Shown here piece by piece: positions 62,601-64,000 of a stretch of 64,000 nt of DNA. The position numbers were made by a program, and so were the translations under genes. Source of the stretch: Rhodospirillales bacterium (lineage in GTDB: Bacteria; Pseudomonadota; Alphaproteobacteria; Rhodospirillales; WMHbin7); the NCBI GenBank assembly GCA_016215555.1, contig JACRJC010000018.1, forward strand, positions 62,001 through 126,000. Reading direction: 5' to 3'. Each line of letters begins with the position of its first letter. The first letter of the stretch is position 1. The notes beneath the pieces were generated by a model, which had not been told where the DNA came from, did no database searches, and saw only the letters and a program-made list of their open reading frames with translations.

Positions 62601-64000
62601 CGACGCGTCGGGCTACAATCAGTTGGAAGGCCGCGGCGGCAACGATGTTCTGATCGGCTCTGGCGGCAAGGATTCGGCCTCCTACTACAGCGCCGAGTCT
62701 GGCATCATCGTCAATTTCAGCGGCGAAGGATACAACGGCGGGGTTGGCGTCGGCGTGCTTGCCGACGGCAAGATTTCCGACGGTTTGGGCGGCATCGACA
62801 CCGTGACCGGCATTTCCGACATCAGAGGCTCGAACTACGCCGACATTTTCCTCAAAGGCTCGGGCGCCGCCACATTCTACGGCAATGACGGCAATGACCG
62901 GTTCGATGTTCAAGACGTTTCGGATCTGTCGAACGCCAATTTCTATGGCGGCGACAATGACAGCGCCGGCGACGTTTTGCGGCTGGATGACGGAACCGGG
63001 CCGGTGGTTTTGAACTTTAATTCGCCTTCCGTCGCGATCAGCGGCGTCGAAATTATCGATCTGCACCAGGATGTCGGCTATACGCTGACGCTGGACGCCA
63101 ACATGCTGGCCAACAACGACTATACCGGCGACGGTATTGCTGACGGGATGATCCAGGTCTCGTCCAGCATCGGCATATCGGCCGCGCACGGCGTTACCAT
63201 CGACGCCTCGGACTTTACCATCGATACGCAAAGCCTGGTCGTCTATGCCACGAACTTTGCGGGCGACGACAGCTTCATCGGCGGCGCCGGCAATGACAGT
63301 TTCCTTTGCGCCTCCTTCAGCGCCGGCTCGGGGTTCGACTCGATCAATGGCGGCGGCGGCAATGACAGCCTCAGCTTCTATTATCTGAGCAATGGTGTGT
63401 CGGTGAATCTGGCGACCGGATTCGGCTATGAATATGTTGTCGATCACTTTGAGCAACGCGCCAAATTCACGTCGATCGAGATGGTCACCGGCGGTTCGGG
63501 CAACGACACGCTGGTCGGCACGGCTGGCGTCGATAGGCTTTTCGGTGGCGGCGGCAACGACATCATCATTTCCGGCAAGGGCGCCGACGTCATCAATGGC
63601 GGCGATGGCAACGACACCGCCGATTTTTCGGCCAGCGATACCGCTACGGTCGGCGGCTGGACGGTCAATGGCGAAATCTGGCTGGGTCAGGCCACCCGCA
63701 CAGATGGCGGCGACACCAGCTCCAGCGCCATCAATTACATTGAAAAGGTGATCGGCAGCGCGACGGGCATCAACACCGTCACCTTTGCCGATTCGAACGA
63801 AGGCGTGACTATCGATCTGGATCTGCAGACCGTGACCAATTCCGGCACCGCCGTCGGTTACCTCGAGAATTTCACGCATGCCACCGGCAGCGCCTATGAC
63901 GACAGGTTCGTCATGCAGGACGACAACGATAATTCGATGACCGGCGGCGCCGGCAACGATGTTTTCGTGGTCAAAGACTATACGATGCTGACGACGGCCA
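56650..64000 (+). CDS. Giant FecR-LamG-RTX surface protein, partial (3' end off the window)
   Basis: The frame is open for 2450 codons from a GTG at 56650, eight bases after AGGAG. No signal peptide, as expected for type I secretion. Domains in order: FecR-type (about residues 130-250; HKGDPIYQGDIL, PVATIGIRGT); a glutamine-rich then lysine/glutamate coiled coil (370-447); a Pro-Thr-Ala spacer (455-499); a beta domain with DVNDNEIYDEG (506-560); RTX-like calcium-binding nonapeptide blocks (GSGNDILTG, GGSGDDTFFGG, from about 860); a LamG-like jelly roll (1180-1380); a cadherin-like repeat (1398-1465); and further RTX blocks to the edge. It resembles large adhesins or RTX proteins that bind surfaces in a calcium-dependent way. 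The secretion genes are not in the window. Confidence 0.88.
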   Translation, partial: MLDSAKLATGHGSVQVEGVTAPKQAFVLEKPDLLIDAQPGHGLVVPEGFSITEADYVRMGPDLVLVAPDGTTLLVRGYFTIEDAPDLVGADGALIPGDLALKLAGPLSPGDLAQAGAKTAQQAIGRADTLNGNVTVVHADGTKGVLHKGDPIYQGDILQTEKGGSIGMLFMDGTTMALGGNGRLVLDEMVYDAATQTGKSAFSLVQGSFSFVSGQIAKSAPDAASIRTPVATIGIRGTLGSGGYVPGSGLTVALLPEGSGNGEVVGELVLYNQGGTQTINSPNMGTQIQTQFSAPPPPILLNVGQITANFGQVLQNLASIQGTQSATSVVQIIVQQGQAQNVQPGDINSQAGQVPQNVIIAIQPVSSNPQQEALNKAAQEVIDKLIKSDATIEKALEVGIKEIIKAEEALKKGDKPIEEILKDLKEVKIEKIEKVEHTKEQIVAQSETPVTMPPVTAAPTAAPTLAPTEAPTVEATVAPTVEATVAPTSPPETPAPTTAPEPLSYAGTVVDGYISGATVYLDVNDNEIYDEGVDPSATTAPDGSYTFSTTETSGTVYVYGGTDMSTNLALTGTLKAPLGSDVVTPLTTLVSAMMESGGLSKEAAVTQVAAMLGIPAGTDLLNTDPVADASANPDLLKASMMVQSMVVMAANLLQGAGAPSAGAAAETVFATLATQLQNAYDLAPGTPVDFTTNNIAITALVVNAAAALPTPILTNTGNLANVLADAATAMVEFNALIDAASGADLVEEASNAARAAQEQGAAALKSSGGSGTPPSITPSDLVGNTFMMHAGATDTISVDGASAETIALVGAAETGDTVTDTTGGDAILKLDNAVNTLTVSNLYSVHLNPDSGGKAQNLSLSNVASVMGTTGDDVLQISGTTAQLAGLDVYLEGGNDTLTLSNVGGAMHLSGGGGLSDTLVFNTSANMTLSLTSGTINDGGNGATMSGFENLTTGSGNDILTGNASDNLLQGGSGDDTFFGGLGNDTFDGGANTDTLSYILYGAGLTIDLAGGEADDGTGADIISNIENVIGTNQGDSIIGSSGANSLDGGLGGDTFAGGAGDDILTGGDGLDQFHFTASTDSGTKTITDFQLGEVIHFTDFDIANIADGCNSDVPANGVNVHYSLADNATTLYFNKDATLGGADYTITLEGVHLTSNDLTTMNGDLVYDRAPVVTAEVPDMAALTFDGGDFITLSGAKMFSGADDFTISMWIKPTGDGGLLYRQTGGYVSPDAHGHLGISTSVDANGKLSFGLDDFTANGWDTLYSSNGAVTLDEWSHVTFVKDGSTARIYVNGIEVASDAIGANQLAAQIGDWAAYFGGNNAGDYNGQLDSLVVYSTALDQSGVAGLMAGNPASGDAFLEELYDFDTTDGTTYADSSGNGRHLSLSGATAPTVTTSGLVSGQITATDATPGDTLTFALLTDATYGSLDLNSSTGAYTYTPSYPWSADSFEVSVTDSYGVARTISVAIPGLGTVGDDNITGTSGNDLVNGGLGEDYITGEGGDDTLAGGGGRDWIEGGEGNDTYVLNGLAGDGNTIYIADAGGDADILEYDLEGTYSIERGITNISREGNSLVFDLSQNYTGSTYDAGQVKILGQFGGTGGAVEYITDGSGESIYLATETVEGDEGTTLVGSAGQDMLVGKDEAVLEGYDGEDMFFAVSGQTIVGGDGADTAAFWNFGQGVTATLDSAGDAEIVWSGYCDAYTVYLQGVENIDGSFTGDNELTGNDSSNRFSGHGYNNTFDGGEGTDSVDYSSHYVSDNTTGISVDLGITDGNGYSSLTHNGYTDKLRNIENIEGSDYNDVITGDDVLTGNGNRISGGKGNDDLDGGDGTNDTVDFSDDVAGVTVNLGSGYSGIVTATGNTAIDGWGGADSVTGFEAVSGSDYNDILVGYDDGSTRFMPGRGDDLVIGRGSHDEVEYYDSTDSAKDNYGLGGITVYLNNSGYAYADAAGTDIFIADPWGGQDRLYGIADITGSSYDDYLDAATHDASGYNQLEGRGGNDVLIGSGGKDSASYYSAESGIIVNFSGEGYNGGVGVGVLADGKISDGLGGIDTVTGISDIRGSNYADIFLKGSGAATFYGNDGNDRFDVQDVSDLSNANFYGGDNDSAGDVLRLDDGTGPVVLNFNSPSVAISGVEIIDLHQDVGYTLTLDANMLANNDYTGDGIADGMIQVSSSIGISAAHGVTIDASDFTIDTQSLVVYATNFAGDDSFIGGAGNDSFLCASFSAGSGFDSINGGGGNDSLSFYYLSNGVSVNLATGFGYEYVVDHFEQRAKFTSIEMVTGGSGNDTLVGTAGVDRLFGGGGNDIIISGKGADVINGGDGNDTADFSASDTATVGGWTVNGEIWLGQATRTDGGDTSSSAINYIEKVIGSATGINTVTFADSNEGVTIDLDLQTVTNSGTAVGYLENFTHATGSAYDDRFVMQDDNDNSMTGGAGNDVFVVKDYTMLTTA

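Noticed and set aside
61735-63879. A 714-residue reverse-strand open frame, and others antisense to the RTX gene (for example 56605-57984, 59434-60483)
   Set aside because: They are low-complexity mirror images of the GC-rich RTX repeats, with no ribosome sites or family patterns.
59480-63990. Repeated units suggesting a CRISPR array
   Set aside because: The repeats encode GGxGxDxLx calcium-binding nonapeptides, are degenerate, and no direct repeats with unique spacers occur.

Overview
The window looks like a chromosomal stretch of a GC-rich alphaproteobacterium, most likely a Rhodospirillales / Magnetospirillum-like organism. This is an inference from the GC-rich coding style, the housekeeping gene types and the FlaF-like protein, hemerythrin and large RTX protein; no rRNA is present to settle it.

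Region 1 (1-10.4 kb) is a sulfur and molybdenum redox locus. A sigma54-type two-component pair reads left. Reading right are an ArsR-rhodanese fusion regulator and then a tight operon of seven genes: two small secreted proteins, a TlpA-like thiol oxidoreductase, a secreted tandem rhodanese, and a Tat-exported type II DMSO-reductase-family enzyme (alpha, four-cluster FeS beta, and a heme-b gamma subunit fused to a c-type cytochrome). The same 20-bp operator (ATTC-N12-GAAT) lies in front of the regulator and over the operon promoter.

Region 2 (10.5-28.4 kb) holds an OmpR-type regulator, bacteriohemerythrin, a FlaF-like protein, a degenerate phosphorelay protein, bcp, glnE, an AsmA/YhdP-like giant, tyrS, a 315-bp inverted-repeat element, anmK, an EVE-nuclease fusion, a toxin-antitoxin pair with a damaged toxin, a lone TRAP binding protein coupled to a Cache adenylate cyclase, and a hydrolase.

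Region 3 (28.5-35.1 kb) is a cysE-iscR-iscS-iscU-iscA-hscB-hscA-fdx-iscX operon with an IscR-type site over its promoter. It is followed by two facing MNT/HEPN modules (one broken), palindromic repeats, and a leftward block of OYE, murA, dcd, higBA and tldD, then a rightward DUF3422 gene.

Region 4 (43.3-56.3 kb) is an integrative element in tRNA-Phe. A 50-bp duplication of the tRNA 3' half bounds about 13 kb that carries a complete kdpFABC-kdpDE potassium-uptake system plus a KdpC-like extra protein, a replication-initiator-like gene with a cluster of hairpins, an AlpA-like regulator, an unknown gene and a tyrosine integrase.

Region 5 (56.4 kb to the end) is the first 2450 codons of a giant FecR-LamG-RTX surface protein behind a CRP-type promoter. 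The gene runs off the window. The first gene (1-858) is also cut by the window edge.
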